From NCBI RefSeq assembly GCF_027887165.1, contig NC_077228.1, positions 212,339,635 through 212,403,634 on the forward strand: a DNA stretch of 64,000 bases, in the 5' to 3' direction. The notes beneath the pieces were generated by a model. That model made no database searches. It had not been told where the DNA came from and was given only the letters and a program-made list of their open reading frames with translations. The first letter of the stretch is position 1. Each line of letters starts with the position of its first letter. Source of the DNA: Monodelphis domestica. Taxonomy: Eukaryota > Chordata > Mammalia > Didelphimorphia > Didelphidae. The position numbers were made by a program, and so were the translations under genes. Positions 1-12,286 of this stretch are shown here, piece after piece.

Positions 1-140
1 GAAAGGGCTGGGTAATGGAGGTTAAATGACTTGCCTAGGGTCACACATTTAGGAAGGGTCTGAATCCAAATTTGAATCCAAGACCTCCCAAGTCTTCAGG
101 TCTGGCTCTTTATTATTGAGTCACCAAGCTGCCTCTGCAG
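1..140 (-). repeat. Marsupial CORE-SINE fragment
   Basis: This is the reverse complement of the tRNA-headed SINE that recurs throughout the window: GGTTAAATGACTTGCC, then GGTCACACA, then a head ending at the CAAGCTGCCTC end. The left part is cut by the window edge. It is one of the more diverged copies. Confidence 0.85.
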
Positions 141-145
141 CATTT

Positions 146-312
146 TTTATAACAACAGAGATGTAGAAAGTGATACCCATTGATCGGGGAATGACTGAAC
201 AAATGGAATTATTACCTCACCATAAGAACTGATGAACATGAAGAGTTCAGAGAAACTCACAATAACTGGTATAGAGTGAACCAAGAAGAACCAGATGTAC
301 AGAGTACAGGAG
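146..312 (+). repeat. Old LINE-1 ORF2 3' fragment
   Basis: The stretch contains a decayed form of the L1 segment GGGGAATGGCTGAACAAAT followed by text matching 'agaaccagga', as in the clearer L1 copies at 34636 and 22617. It is heavily diverged, and no reading frame remains. Confidence 0.6.
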
Positions 313-317
313 TAAGA

Positions 318-770
318 CTTTTTAGTATAAACATGTACTAAGTGTCAAGCACTATGCTAAGCACTTTAGAACTATTACTTCATTTGGGGGAACTAGAGTC
401 AGGCCTAGAGATAGGAGGTCCAGAATTCAAATGTGGTCTTGGACCCTTCCAAGCTGTGTGACCCTAGGCAAGTCATTTAACCTCCACTGCCTAGTCCTTA
501 CTGCTCTTCTGCCATGGAACAATATTCATTGGTTCTAAGACAAAAGGTAAGGGTTTAAAAAACAACAATTATTTCATTTGATCCTTAAACAATCCTGTGA
601 AGTAGGCATTATTATTATTATTTCCATTTTACAGTTGAAAAAACTGAGGCAGACAGATCAAGTAACTTGCTGAGGGTCATATAACTAGGAAGTACCTGAG
701 GCTGAATTTGAACTCAGGTCTTCTTGTCTCCAAGCCAGCGCTCTATCCATAGTGCTACCTTGGTGATAAC
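318..770 (-). repeat. MIR-type SINE, split by a younger SINE
   Basis: Antisense MIR text is visible: AGCACTATGCTAAGCACTTT, then CCATTTTACAGTTGAAAAAAC, then a core ending in GCTCTATCCATAGTGCTACC. It is interrupted at 389-562 by a marsupial SINE, whose flanks (ATTACTTCATTT and ATTATTTCATTT) look like a decayed target-site duplication. Confidence 0.75.
389..562 (+). repeat. Marsupial CORE-SINE inside MIR
   Basis: Sense orientation: CAGGCCTAGAGATAGGAGG, AGCTGTGTGACCCTAGGCAA and the tail CTAAGACAAAAGGTAAGGG. The 5' tRNA-related head is shortened. Confidence 0.85.
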
Positions 771-2389
771 CACATTATTGTAAAGGAAAACATCATTAAG
801 CCTTTAGCACTCTGACAATGAACCCTTGAAGCCTGTCTCCAGCATTTCTATGCCTTAAGGCAGAGATAGTTGGCAATGAGTGTAAAGGAGGTATGTTTTC
901 AAATATGGCCATCTTATTTTCTTCCTCACTGCATTTGTTATAAGGAAAAGTTCTCTAGGGGTTGAAGAGTTCCCTGAGAGGTGACAATAAATAATGTTAA
1001 AGGGAAAAAATAAAGGAAAAAGCACAACAAAAATATTTTTTAAAGTAAATTTTCTGATCCATCTCCCCAAAAGAGAAGTGTTAAGTTGTAGAGGCAGAAA
1101 GAGGCACCACTTGAAAAGGAGAAAAAGATATTTTTAATGGAAATGAGTGTGGTCTGTGTCCTCTTTACTCCAGCCCTCTTCCTCTCCAGTGCCCACTGTA
1201 GAGCTTTGCACACAAAAAGAATTCAAAGATAAAGTACGTGTTCTGGGCTGTAGTATGTATAGTCCATGTTAAGAGGGTAACACTGGGACAGTTACTTAGT
1301 CCTATACCTCTCTGTGTGAACATGAGAGGAAGGCTCCATTTTACTTGCTGTCCGGTAGATTTTGAGAATATGAAGAACTACTGTGCCAATAACTACTGCT
1401 TATCAGCTGGGCATTTCATCAAACATGTCAACTGTCTTGTCTGGATTGTTGAATTAGTGTCTAGGCCACCAAAAAATACAGGATTGCTTTTCAATCCTAG
1501 ATGAGTAGCTTTAGTATGTGATCTGAAATATTTAAGAGTTGGGTAAAGTGGTAAAAAGGGATGACAGTCAGGATACTTAGCAACATGAGAAGATTTAGAA
1601 GTTCTTCCCTCTTTTCTCAAGACCATGATGAACTGTTTGTCACAGGCGAAGTGGATATTGCTCTGGCCCTATTCCATTGGGTAAGGGGATGGGAAGTTGA
1701 TGATGAAGAATGAGAAGCCCCAAATCATTGTGTTTGTTCTCTCCCTCCCTTCCTTTTTCCTGCTCTCTCTCCCTTTCCTAAAGGCCACTGGTTTCTTAGC
1801 TGGTTCTTACTCTGCATTTCCCCTGCCCACAATGTCAAAAATTGTGTCTCTTATCATGTTGTTTTCTATCAACAGAATCTAGGGTTTGGTGAACACTGGC
1901 CTTTATAAGGATTTGAATAAATCAGAACTTTTGGAGCAGGGATGCACAAAAATTAGGGGTAGGTAGAAACATAGAACCCTTTCTGAAACTACTTTCCTAA
2001 TTCTGTGGGTCTAAGCTATTCAAAGCTACTCTGAGGTTGCCATTTTTGTTCTTGTAAATTGATTTTGTAGAGGGCTTTGTTTTAGAGAGAAAAGAGATTT
2101 AAGAGCCCACATAGGAAAGTTGGTTTAATGAAATCCTTAATTCTAAAGCCTAAATGAATTAACTATGAACCCATGACCAGAAAACATATAATAACATAGC
2201 AATTCCATTGGGAGTAGGAGTTTGCTTTTATATAGATTACTAAGACAGGTGACTGCAAAAGCCAGTAACAGTTAAATAAGGATTAGGCAGGAGCAGTATT
2301 TGCCAGTTCCCTCCCTGTGGTTAGGCTAAGACCTGATCCCCTGCACCTCCAACTCTCTTTCCCCACAAGGCAAGTTACCTTGAAACCTG
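771..2389. other. Intergenic or SAP30BP-intron sequence, nothing recognised
   Basis: This stretch holds only scattered short open frames of 60-90 codons on both strands, without splice-site support or protein similarity that I recognise. It is probably SAP30BP intron 4, because exon 4 lies at 7079-7121 and no later exon is visible. Confidence 0.5.
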
Positions 2390-2830
2390 ATTGATTTAGG
2401 AGCTTAATATTCAAATCACTGAAAAATCTTCCAGGTCAAATAAGAGCATAAAAGCAGTATACTCACAAGGAATTAGTGACCCTTAGACATGCTGGATGCC
2501 ATGTATGTCAGCATAGCCTACTAGCCAGAGAGATGCATTTCTGCACAAACATGAGATGAGTTGTATTTACCAGAACTAGTGCTATTTTTTTCTGAGTATC
2601 CTTTTTATGTTAGGCCTAAGTATACCTCCTTTTATCAGCTGTAATCCAAAAACTGCTTCACTTAGTTCTAGTTTTGAACCTGAACTACCAAATTGGTTTC
2701 AGTCAAGCCCAGCCCACAACATTTTGGTAAAGGCAGATTTGGGGCAAAACATCATCATGGTTATAGTGGGGAAAAGATTATATGGATGTAGAGAATTGGA
2801 GTGACTGGATGGCCAGATACCAGTGTGGGA
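2390..2830 (+). repeat. Unclassified dispersed repeat, copy A
   Basis: This copy aligns by eye with 5955-6460: GAGCTTAATATTCAA against GGGCTTAAGGTTCAA, AGTGACCCTTA against AGTGTCCCTTA, and TTTTGAACCTGAACTACCAA against CCTTGAACCTGAACTGCCAA, in the same order and orientation. The two copies look roughly 70% identical. I cannot name the family. Confidence 0.6.
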
Positions 2831-3051
2831 CCCTGTGGCAAGGATACTTTTGGTGGTATGTGGAGAGTCTTCCCAACAGAACAGAGAGAAAAAGCTTCCA
2901 ATGATCTGAAGCAATTAGCTCAGTAGAAACTAAAGAAAACATCAGGCTGAACATTCCCTGGTTATTGTTGACGGTCTTGGAGAAGCTGGATTTCTGAGAG
3001 AAGGAAAATTAAAGTAATGCATTTAGCAACTAGGGATAGAGAGCTTGCTTT

Positions 3052-3234
3052 AAAAACCAAAACCCAAAAATCTTTATCTTCTGTCTTGGAATCAATAGTA
3101 AGTATTGCTTCCAAGGGAGAGGAGTGGTAAGGGCTAGCAACAGGGGTTAAGTGACAGGGTAAGACAGCTATCTAAGGCCAAGTTTGAATCCAGGACCTCC
3201 AGTCTCTTAATCCACTGAGCTACCTCCCTGCTAC
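3052..3234 (-). repeat. Marsupial CORE-SINE with target-site duplication
   Basis: Antisense SINE text runs from TCTTTATCTTCTGTCTTGG to the head GATCCACTGAGCTACCTCC equivalent. It is flanked by a 14-bp direct repeat, AGAGAGCTTGCTTT, at 3038-3051 and 3235-3248, which fits L1-driven insertion. Confidence 0.9.
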
Positions 3235-4317
3235 AGAGAGCTTGCTTTTTAAGGACTGTGTCCTGAAGGCAGAGACAGCACAAGTGAAAGAGGGGTAGGG
3301 TGGTGGTGAAGGATCAAGAGAGACTAGTGGACAGAAAATAAAGTCTATATTCACAGGTTTCACCAGAAAATTAATCTCAATGAGATCAGGGCTCTAAGGG
3401 AAGAGAATGGGAACAGAAATTAAGATAAAAGAACTGGGAATCTGCCCCTGTAGAAAGACAGTCTTGGATTTACCTTATTGCTATGTTCAAAGGAAAAGCT
3501 GAAAAAGTAGGTCTTCTTTTACCACCAAAGAACTGGGGAAACTGCAAGAGAACTTTAAACACCTGGAATAATGGTTGTCAGGGTATGATCCAATAGAGTA
3601 AAACTGGAGACCTTTTTTGTGTAAAAGCCCTATGGTTTGGGGATGAGGCAGTTGTTTCTACCCAATAGGACTTCTCATGCCAACTAGAACACCTACCTAC
3701 CAAATAGTCTTCAAAATATCCCCAGCTGGCAGAGTGGATCGTATGCCCATCTCAGGGGAAGAGGTTCAGTCCTCTTTAACAATAACTTTGTCACTATGAC
3801 AAAGTCATACCAGTCCACCAGTACCAGATGTCTCACTTCCCAGAAGCTGTATCTGCTATGAATCAAAGCCATTTTAGGAAGGAAGAAGGCTTTTCAGTCC
3901 CGTAATTTATCAGATTCAGACTCCAGAAGTACCTATCTGATAAGGACAAACAACTTTTGGACATAGTTCCAAATAACCTTTGACTCTTCTTTTTTCATTG
4001 CAAATGCAATTATTAAAGTCTTTGTCCAGACTAATACCCCACACACTATGGTTATTAGTTCAGTTATTGTTCAATTTGCAGATCTTTGCCTTCTCCCCTC
4101 TCCCACGGATAGTTAAGACTCACTCCTTCCCAGAAAGGGCTTGAGGGACCAAGGAGGAAGAGGAGGAGGGAGAGACCTGGGAAAGGTAAAACTATGCATA
4201 ACTATGGTACATGTATTTCCATGGAAGAAATAGGATCCTCTAGCTGATGGCCATTCCAAGTTCCTGGATGAAGGTGGGAGACTCTAGCTTCCTTGTAAAA
4301 AACGGAGCAGCCATTTG

Positions 4318-4506
4318 GTAGAGGCTTCTTCTTTTTAAATCCTTCTGTCTTACAACTGTATCTAATTATTGGTTGCAAGACAGAAGAGTGGTGGGGGGCT
4401 AAGCATTTAGGGTTAAGAGACTTGTCTGGGGTCACACAGCTAGGAGATGTTGGGCCAAATTTGAACTCAGGACCTAACTCTCTATCCAATGAGTCATCAA
4501 ACTGCC
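4318..4506 (-). repeat. Marsupial CORE-SINE
   Basis: Antisense copy: AAATCCTTCTGTCTTA, then GGGTCACACAGCTAGGAG, and a decayed head near CAAACTGCCTCC. Confidence 0.85.
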
Positions 4507-4651
4507 TCCTCCAGAGGTTTCTAAAAAGGCATTACCATCCCTTCTCTCACCCACACCCCTTCATCTAAGGGAGGGAGATTTCCTGGCTCAAGAAGAAATG
4601 GAGAATATTGACCCGAGGTACAGGAAAAACCTCTTTATCAACACTGGCACC

Positions 4652-4652
<1 letters not shown>

Positions 4653-4719
<67 letters not shown>
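4653..4719. repeat. (CA)n microsatellite
   Basis: An almost pure CA dinucleotide tract of about 33 units, ending at CACACG. It is long enough to be polymorphic. Confidence 0.97.
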
Positions 4720-4722
<3 letters not shown>

Positions 4723-5954
4723 ATGATTGATGTTCCTGGTGCAGCTCTTGCTAACTGTCACAACTTTACACTGGCACTCACTATGAGCAAAAAAGATCTG
4801 GCATCACTTGTAAGGATAGAGGGATAAGGGAAAATGCAAAAGGTGTCTCTAAAAGGGAGAGAGAAGAATTTAGCTATGAACCCTGGGAAAAGATTCTAGA
4901 AGGAGAAGACATTGCAAAGAAGGGTTTGGGGAGTTAACCGAGTTAACTGACACTACACAACTGTCCTTTTCCCTTGGTTGGAAGGGAGAATGGCTGCTCT
5001 ATCAGTTCCTGTAACCTGACTAGTTTTGTGGAGGAACTTACGAGAATTTGGGCTTGGAAAATACCTAGGAGGAAATCTGGGTTTCCCTACTGTGCTGTGG
5101 ACAATTTGGCTGTGGCAATTTGGCTAAGGTAAACCAAAGGGTTTAACATCTGGGACTTTGGGTTTTTTACCTAAGAAGTCAACCCCAGGCTTGGGGAAGG
5201 ACTCAGTCCACTTGTGAGTCCATTCTCACTAAGCCCTTTTAGAGACAATTAAGTTAGTTGATTAACAATCTAAGATATTTAGTATAGATAGTCAGATGGT
5301 TTTGGGGGTTAGATAAGATTAGGGAGCTGGTAAGAAGGATTTTAGAAGATCAGAAGAGCTTTTTTGTGAGAGGAGCATAGAAAGCAGGTGGAGATAGAGC
5401 TGTAGAGTTAGGGACATTGTATCTTAACTATCAGTTCTCTAACCTTAATAAGCAAAATAAACGTGTGTTTTTATATAGTCTCAAGGGGTTTTTGCTTCAC
5501 TAGCCCTGGGAAGGTCCCTAGATGGGTTTTTCATCACCAATCCATCTGGGTCCTTCTCTATCTACATATCTTCTTTTGGAGGTACATTTCTTTTTCACAC
5601 TTATCACATTAATCAAATTTAGAACTTGGTCCCTCTGAAGGGAGAAGGAAGAGCCTAGAATTTCTAGGCTTTGTTCCTCTATATTCATTCACTCCTTCAT
5701 GGTGTTGTTATATTGCTTTTTGTATTTTTTTAAACTTGAACTAAGTTCCTCTTCTATGCTGCTTCCACTAGACTTCCTGTATTTCTAAGATTAGAGTTGT
5801 CCAGAAATGGCCCTTAAAACCATTTATATGGCAGAAAGTCCTTTAGGACCTTACCACAAAGGGATGGGATGTAGTAGGAACAGCAAATATGAAGGTTCCC
5901 AACTAGGCCAGTTTTTTCCCCCTAAAAAGCGAGGCAAGGAAGCTGTTCTCAAAA

Positions 5955-6460
5955 TTAGTTTAAGGGCTTAAGGTTCAAGTCCATTGATATTTTCCAGATA
6001 CCTAAAGGCATAAATGAACTTAGCCCACATAAGGAGTCAGTGTCCCTTATTTATAGCAGATTATCCAAAACTGTGCAAATTACTATATCTCCAAACTCTT
6101 GACCAGATGTGTTTCTGTATGGAGATGAAATGGGATGCATCTACCTGAATCAGTGCTGTATTTCTATGGAGTACCCTTTCCATAGTATGGCTAGGTAAAT
6201 CTTCTTTTGTTAACTGCTAGATGGTCTAAAAGTGTCTCATTTAATTCTGGCCTTGAACCTGAACTGCCAAACCTGCCGAACAGTGGTTTCAAGGTAGGTT
6301 TTGATGGGACATCAGCATCTTCCTTTGTAGAAAGATGGATTCTTACCTGGGAAAACCTAGATTTAATATAGCTCTTGGAAGGTTTATGGATAAAATAGTG
6401 TCTCAAGTATCTTACAAGGTCCTAAGAAACCAAATACTTGGGACACAAACTACAGTGTGG
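5955..6460 (+). repeat. Unclassified dispersed repeat, copy B
   Basis: This is the partner of 2390-2830, in the same orientation, about 3.57 kb downstream. Matching blocks appear in order over about 350 bp. It could be an old transposon family or an old local duplication. Confidence 0.6.
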
Positions 6461-7044
6461 GCCTAGTACACTCCTACATAATGGCACTCTGGTACTCTGA
6501 ACATCCAATAACATGTTGCCTCCACTCACAATGGGATTTCTGACTCCAAGGCTGCCTGACATTTCCCCATCTTAGTGATATGGGTGGTGCAAGAAGAGGC
6601 CACATATTTACCCTTTGAGCAATTTCCAGTACATAAGGCTAGAGAGGAGGAGAAAGGCAGTAAGAAGGGTCTAAGACAGGGATTTTGGCCCAAGACACAA
6701 GGGGAATTGAAGCAAAGAGGAAGAAAAATCTTTTGGTTAAATGGGGCTCTGCTCCACTCCGGACAGAACTGGCAACTAACCAAAGGCTGACAAGCTGTTC
6801 CATGAATACAACATAAAAAGAAGAATTGTTCCTTTTATGTCTCACCCATCCTATAAAATGCCAAGTGGAAGGAAAGTATCAAGAGGCTGAATACAAAACT
6901 TATCTCAGAGCAGCTGCTTAAGATAGAGCAGGAAATATTTATATCAAGCAGAGGTTTATCCTGGATGACTAAAACCTAGTATACTCCTTTCTCTAAGCTA
7001 TTTTCTGCTCATCCCCAATATAAAATTCCTTGTACCACAGAATG

Positions 7045-7067
7045 TATATAATATATATATATATATA
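7045..7067. repeat. (AT)n tract beside a splice donor
   Basis: A short AT dinucleotide run begins about 6 bp inside the intron that follows the SAP30BP exon 4 donor (donor GTATGT at 7078-7073 on the minus strand). Confidence 0.85.
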
Positions 7068-7078
7068 AAAATACATAC

Positions 7079-7121
7079 CAACCAACTCCTGGGGATCTCT
7101 CTTTTCCAGTTCTGAAAACTC
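7079..7121 (-). CDS. SAP30BP: SAP30BP coding exon 4
   Basis: A 43-nt exon on the minus strand. It is preceded by the acceptor CTCTTGCAG and followed by the donor GTATGT. It reads EFSELEKRDPQELV and ends on the first base of a split codon. The human protein as I recall it has DNTEAEKRDPQELVA here, so the second half is invariant and the first residues differ. The phase fits: exon 3 ends on a whole codon, and the split G fits a following Ala codon. The next exon should encode the region around NMSPDEIKIPPEPPG and is not in the window, so the gene continues past position 1. Identification rests on the EKRDPQELV match plus correct splice sites and phase. Confidence 0.88.
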
Positions 7122-8944
7122 CTGCAAGAGAGAAACAAAAACAAGGAAAGATAAGATTTGGGACTTGGATACACACTGCTATCTGCCAGATATTTTCTCT
7201 TAATACCTGCATTAGTGTTCATTGCTATAGTGCAACACTTTCCAAGGAAGGAAAGGGAAATGAGAACTATTACATGGAACACAGTGAAAAACCAAGCTTC
7301 TTGGTTTGTCAAGACTTGTGCCCTAATAACTACTCCAATTCTCCAACATCATCTAAGTTTGGATGACAAACCATTGTTCTGAACTGTTTAACTCCATTTT
7401 TCCAGCAATGACAGACACAAAGAAGAAACAACTCAGGTAAGTCTTTCATGACCAATGAAATCAATTTCACTCTAGCCAGTTTTCTCTTCCCCTGGGCTCT
7501 TGGGATAGTCACCTGCCTGGGCTTTCACCACACTGTACAAGGCACATCACTTCAATGCAACTAGAGGATGATGAGCTTGTTTAAGGCAACCATTACAGTT
7601 ACTATAGGCATCAGGATATTGGGGATACCAAAAAGACCACATCTGTATCAAGAAAAGAGCCAAACAAAAACAAAACTGCTCCTAAAAGTTTTTGTTTTTT
7701 TAATTAATAAAATATTTTCTGGTCTCACTTTACAAGTATCAAAGTGAATTCTCTATCCCAAAGAAGTTTTGAGGGAGAAGAACAGTCCTAGCCCTAAGCT
7801 GTGTTATCAAGTTCTGGCATGTTTCTGGTGGTAAAAGGTTCATTCCAAAACCAAGTCCTTTTTTTCATTGGTACGGTCCCTCATCTGATGAAGATGACAA
7901 ATCTGACCTTTGTATCTGGGCTGCTGCAGCACATCTACCTAGGAACAATAACTGTGGAGATACCAAGTATACCCCTCAACTGCTAAAAGAATGGTGGAAA
8001 CTGACCCCACAGAAAACTACTGGTCCTCTTTTTTTTCCGCCTTCCTCTTGTTGAGGTAGGGTTGTGATGGGAAAAGTTATACAAAAGCTATGGACATGAG
8101 GCTTTCAGGAGGAATTTGCACAAAGAGAGATCAATTAGATTCAAGTTTGGTGGAACAGCAGTAAGTCAGTGTGTGTTTTGAATATCAGGCAGGCCACCAA
8201 AATCCCTCCCCAAATCAGGGCGTTATGTACTGAGACAACACCATCTGTATCTTACTCCTTTTCTCCAATCAACTCCCATCCCCCTCACTCAGGATTCTAA
8301 GACAGTCCAAAATTCCTGAGGTCCTCAGAACACTGCCACTATTCATCCAACCTGAACAAGACACAATCTTCATGCCTAGTTGCTTAGCAACAAGACCCTC
8401 ACAGCCATATTCCCATTGCTAGTCAGGTGGGCAAATAAAGGACTCTTACTGGCCTGAGATAGAGAAGGGCTGGAAAGCTGATGTGCCAAGTTCAGGCTGG
8501 CATCATAAACCAGGCTGCTTCACCAAATGTACCAGTCTCTCTGGGGATCTAACAACAATCTCTTTGTAGCAGTGAATGATGAAGTTAATGTTAAATAGCT
8601 AAGAAATTTCCTTATAAATTATTCTAGAAGACAGTTTTCTTGGTGTTAAATGTGGGAAAACACAAGTTAAGTGTATTTCCCTGAATTCATATCATCTCTC
8701 CTAGTTACCTATTTGGGAACAGGCCTTGCCCTGGTAGGACAACCATAGGATAGACTGGCCAATTGCAATTTCCTAAATAGCTCCTACCCACATCTTTCCC
8801 AAGGTATTCAACTGTCCTGGCAACCTATTGGATGAACTAAAAAAGACAATTACAAAAGTAAAATACCTTTGGCAAGATAACAATACTGGTTAAAAATGCT
8901 TATCTACCCTAGAATCACAAGTTAATCATTTATAGAACATAAAA
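7122..8944. other. SAP30BP intron 3, 3' part, low-repeat stretch
   Basis: I recognise no SINE, L1 or L2 signature in most of this stretch and no further exon on the minus strand. The low repeat density directly upstream of exon 4 contrasts with 11-40 kb. Confidence 0.45.
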
Positions 8945-9270
8945 CATTTATAGAAACATTTATAGTGCACTTTAGGATTAGAACAAAACCAAACCAAAAA
9001 ATCCTCCTACCTTCCAGCTTAGAATCCATACGTGTATAGATTCCAAGGCAGAAGAGCATTAAGAACTACTAGGTAAATGGGGGTTAAGTGACTTACCCAG
9101 AGTCACATAGCTAGCTAGCACTTGAGGATTTAAAAAATGTTATATACTTTATCTCATTTACTTCTCCTAACAATCTTGAATTATTACTCCCGTCTCACAG
9201 ACACGGAAAATGAAGTTATAAGAGAGTAAATAACTAGTATCCACAACTAGTATCTGAGGCATGGCTCACC
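8945..9270 (-). repeat. MIR-type SINE, split by a younger SINE
   Basis: The antisense MIR start (CATTTATAGTGCACTTTAGG) and middle (TATCTCATTTACTTCTCC, then CTCACAGACACGGAAAATG) are separated by a marsupial SINE tail at about 8978-9126. Confidence 0.65.
8978..9126 (-). repeat. Marsupial CORE-SINE, partial
   Basis: Antisense tail and core: CCTACCTTCCAGCTTAGAAT, then CCAAGGCAGAAGAGCATTAA, then CAGAGTCACATAGCTAGC. The tRNA-like head is missing, so the copy is truncated at its 5' end. Confidence 0.85.
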
Positions 9271-11099
9271 TAGGTTTCTCCTGAATTCCAAGTCCATCAA
9301 ACCATTTTCCTTTTTGTACACAGAACATCTCCCCAAAGAAGTCTTCTTTTGGACAGGAACAATGGGCAATTTAGCCAGTCTTGTACCCAATACAAAACTT
9401 GTCAGGATTGCTACTTTAATGGCTATTTATTTCTGTGGATCTTTTGTCAGGAGGGTTGAAGGGGAAGTACCACCTTCTGTTTTCTTAAGAGTTTCTGAAC
9501 CTGACAGTCCCTCCTCTCAGGGAGCTCTATTCTAATTCTAATTATTTAAACACTCTGTTTCAAGTCATGAACCTGCTGGGGCCTATTCCAAAGAAATAAA
9601 GTTTTACATCTGACTTCTACAATCTATAAGATTACTGAGTTGGGCTGCCCTTCCCATTTTGATTCCTATCACTGTACCTGAGTATAAGGAAGTCCAGAAC
9701 AAACAGTATCATGAGTTGAACAGTCTAATTATGTGGTATCCATGGGATCAGCCCATGAGTTCCATTTTGCTGAGGCTGGATCTGTCCTTAAAATACTATT
9801 CACTAAGATAAAGGCACAAAAAGTTTTCTGGATACCTAAGAAGCTAACTCTTTTGGCATCGACACTAAATTATAACTGTCTTAGAAAAACCCCACAGACA
9901 TCAATGGATTGAATGTATGTAATGAAAGGTTTGGGATGGGGGAGGTATCAAAACACCAGTTTCTAAAACAGAGGTGGTTCTGTGACTTTAAAAAGCAGTG
10001 ATGCAAAATGAGCTGCAGGAATAAAAGTGAAGCAGAAACTCTTTCATAACCTGCTTACACTCAAATGTCCACAAAATGACAAAAAGCTGTTCTCACTGAG
10101 GCAAGGTCTTATTTAATGAGAATGGCTTCTGTTCAGATTTCCCCACATAGCTCTCAAAAACCAGCCACAAATATGATTTTTTGGGGAAGGGATAGAGATA
10201 AGCAGGAAAAGAGGGACAGAAACCAAGCAATAAGTGTATTTGGAGGCTCTAGGAATTAAATGTCTGCTGAATTCTTGTACTCTCTGGACTCTGGTACCAA
10301 AAATTAATTCACAAGAATCCTCTTGGAAACAAGGATGCCATCATCCTTACAAAACTTCGAAACAAGGATGCCATCATCCTTACAAAACTTCTTATGGAGA
10401 GAGATTTTCACTCATTTGTTAAAGAACTAGGTAAAGGAGAACAAAGTTACATAGAAAAGTTGGTATGTCATCATTCTAGCCTTTTCTCCCCACCCTCACC
10501 CAGAGCAATTTTTTGGAATGTATTGCATGTGACTGTCTCAACTTGTACAAATCCATCCACTTCCAGGTGGATAGAATCTGTTGGTCAAAGTAATAAACTT
10601 AACCTAAAGATCAAGTCCTCTACTCACCATACTACTGTACTGTCTACATAAAGTTCTTTCTGTGTCAGCTGTGAGGAATAGAATCTACTACCTAAAGACA
10701 CTAGATTGTTATCAATAGGAACTTTAGCATCTGTGTCCTCCAGACAGGAAAGTTCAAGGATATAATGCCCTATTTGTTAGGGAAACTTAAAACAAGGTCC
10801 TCAGGCTGCAAAAGGAAAGGAATGGTTAAAGAATGTTAAGTTCTTTAAAAGAAAAGAGAATGTTTTATTGATTTTTTTTTTGGCTTTACACCAGTCATTT
10901 CTTTCCTGTCCCACTCAAGATGAAATCTCCTTTGTGACAAAGAACAGTAAGCAAACACACTGAATATGGTAACCCCACAGACAAAATATTCAGTCTCAGC
11001 GGGGCCCTTACATCCCTACCCTGGGGAGGAGAAGCTGGGTATCACTCTGTTCTTCCAAGTTCTTCCTTGGTTTCTTAGTTATTTGAAGTTTACTCCCTT
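9271..11099. other. SAP30BP intron 3, nothing recognised except a tandem duplication
   Basis: There is no clear repeat family or exon. The stretch contains the perfect 33-bp duplication at 10326-10391. Small open frames of 60-85 codons on the plus strand have no visible support. Confidence 0.45.
10326..10391. repeat. Perfect 2 x 33 bp tandem duplication
   Basis: A 33-bp unit beginning GAAACAAGGATGCC and ending ACAAAACTTC occurs twice back to back without a mismatch (10326-10358 and 10359-10391). The identity implies a recent duplication or ongoing homogenisation. Confidence 0.97.
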
Positions 11100-11545
11100 T
11101 TAGTTGATTTTTCATTCACATCATTGTAGCTCTTGGGCTTACTGTTTTTCTCTTGGTTCTGTTTATTTCACTTTCTATCAGGTCATACAAATCTTTCCAT
11201 GTCACAGGAGACATTTTGATCTATTAGCTTGCCAGTTTCTCCAGTACTTTCTTAATTGATGGGCACCCATTTTATTTTCATTCATTGGCACCATGAAAAG
11301 CACTGTCATGACAATTCTGGTGTATATGGAACCTTTATTTTTATCACCTATCTTTGGTATATTTACCCAGGAATAAAGTATTGAGTCAAAAGGCCCCTTC
11401 TCTCAAGAGTTCCAAATTGGCAGTCCCATGTGGCTCCTTTTCCCACAGACCACCTAAAACTACTTTGTGTCTCTTTGTACCTTTGTCAGTCTACATGGTA
11501 TGAGGGGAACTTTCAAAGAATTTTATTTGCCTTTCAAATAAACTG
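11100..11545 (-). repeat. Old LINE-1 ORF2 3' fragment
   Basis: Antisense L1 wording is decayed but ordered: TTGGTTCTGTTTATTTCACT, TTGATGGGCACCC, and GTATTGAGTCAAAAGG, corresponding to the 'ctgggtcaaaggg' part of better copies. It is older than the L1 at 51401-53396. Confidence 0.65.
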
Positions 11546-11565
11546 AGTTGATTTTGTTATGAGAC

Positions 11566-11790
11566 ACCTGTGTGTCCCAGTATAGCACTGGGACAAAGTG
11601 AGAATGACCTGAGTTCAAATCCAGCCATAGTGACATGTACTTGCTCTACGACTAGGCTAGTCATTGAACCTTTGTGCCTCAGTTTCCTCATCTGTAAAAT
11701 GGGAATAGCAGCACCCCCCCCATATAAGGATCATCAGTATGTATGGTGTTTACAAATAAGTACTATGTAAATGCTATTATCATTATTGTT
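11566..11790 (+). repeat. MIR SINE
   Basis: Sense MIR core: GAGTTCAAATCCAGCC, then CCTCAGTTTCCTCATCTGTA and AAATGGGAATAGCAG, with the tail continuing to AATGCTATTATCATTATTG. Confidence 0.85.
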
Positions 11791-12286
11791 ACTCCTAAAT
11801 GAAGAAACTCCTACCAATACAAATCAGCACCTTCTCAACAAGATAATTATAGTCTTAAAAAGAAGTCAAATGATTTGTCTAGGGACACAAAGCTGATATG
11901 TCAAAGATGAAACATAACGGCAGGCAATTTGGTTGGTATAGCACTAAACCTATTTATATATTTGGGTCATATTATAGAATTCTTATGTTCAATGTGCCAA
12001 CCAAGAAGAGCAATTCTCTCTCCAATTTCTTAATTCTTCTATTTGTTATAAGGAATGTTTTATGTTTATGCTACTCTTGCATAAAATATCTGAGTATTAA
12101 CCTAAAATACATGCATTTGGCAGATATTCTGAAAGGAATTTTTATCTTTTCCCCCCTTGTTTTCTCTAGTGTTATAAAAATGATGATTTCTGTGGATTTA
12201 TTTTGTATATAGCTTTGTGGAATCTTAATTTTTTAGTTTCTTCGTAGAATAGCTAGGATTTTCTTTACTTAAAACTAAATAACGTT

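Larger units (their letters stand above)
3249..5954. other. Intronic sequence with one SINE and one microsatellite
   Basis: Apart from the SINE at 4318 and the CA repeat at 4653, I see no exon-like segment here. I looked specifically for the next SAP30BP exon, which should encode the conserved segment around NMSPDEIKIPPEPPG, on the minus strand and did not find it. Confidence 0.5.

Noticed and set aside
4653-4719. Possible CRISPR-like or regulatory array
   Set aside because: It is a plain CA microsatellite; there are no spacers, and the context is vertebrate.
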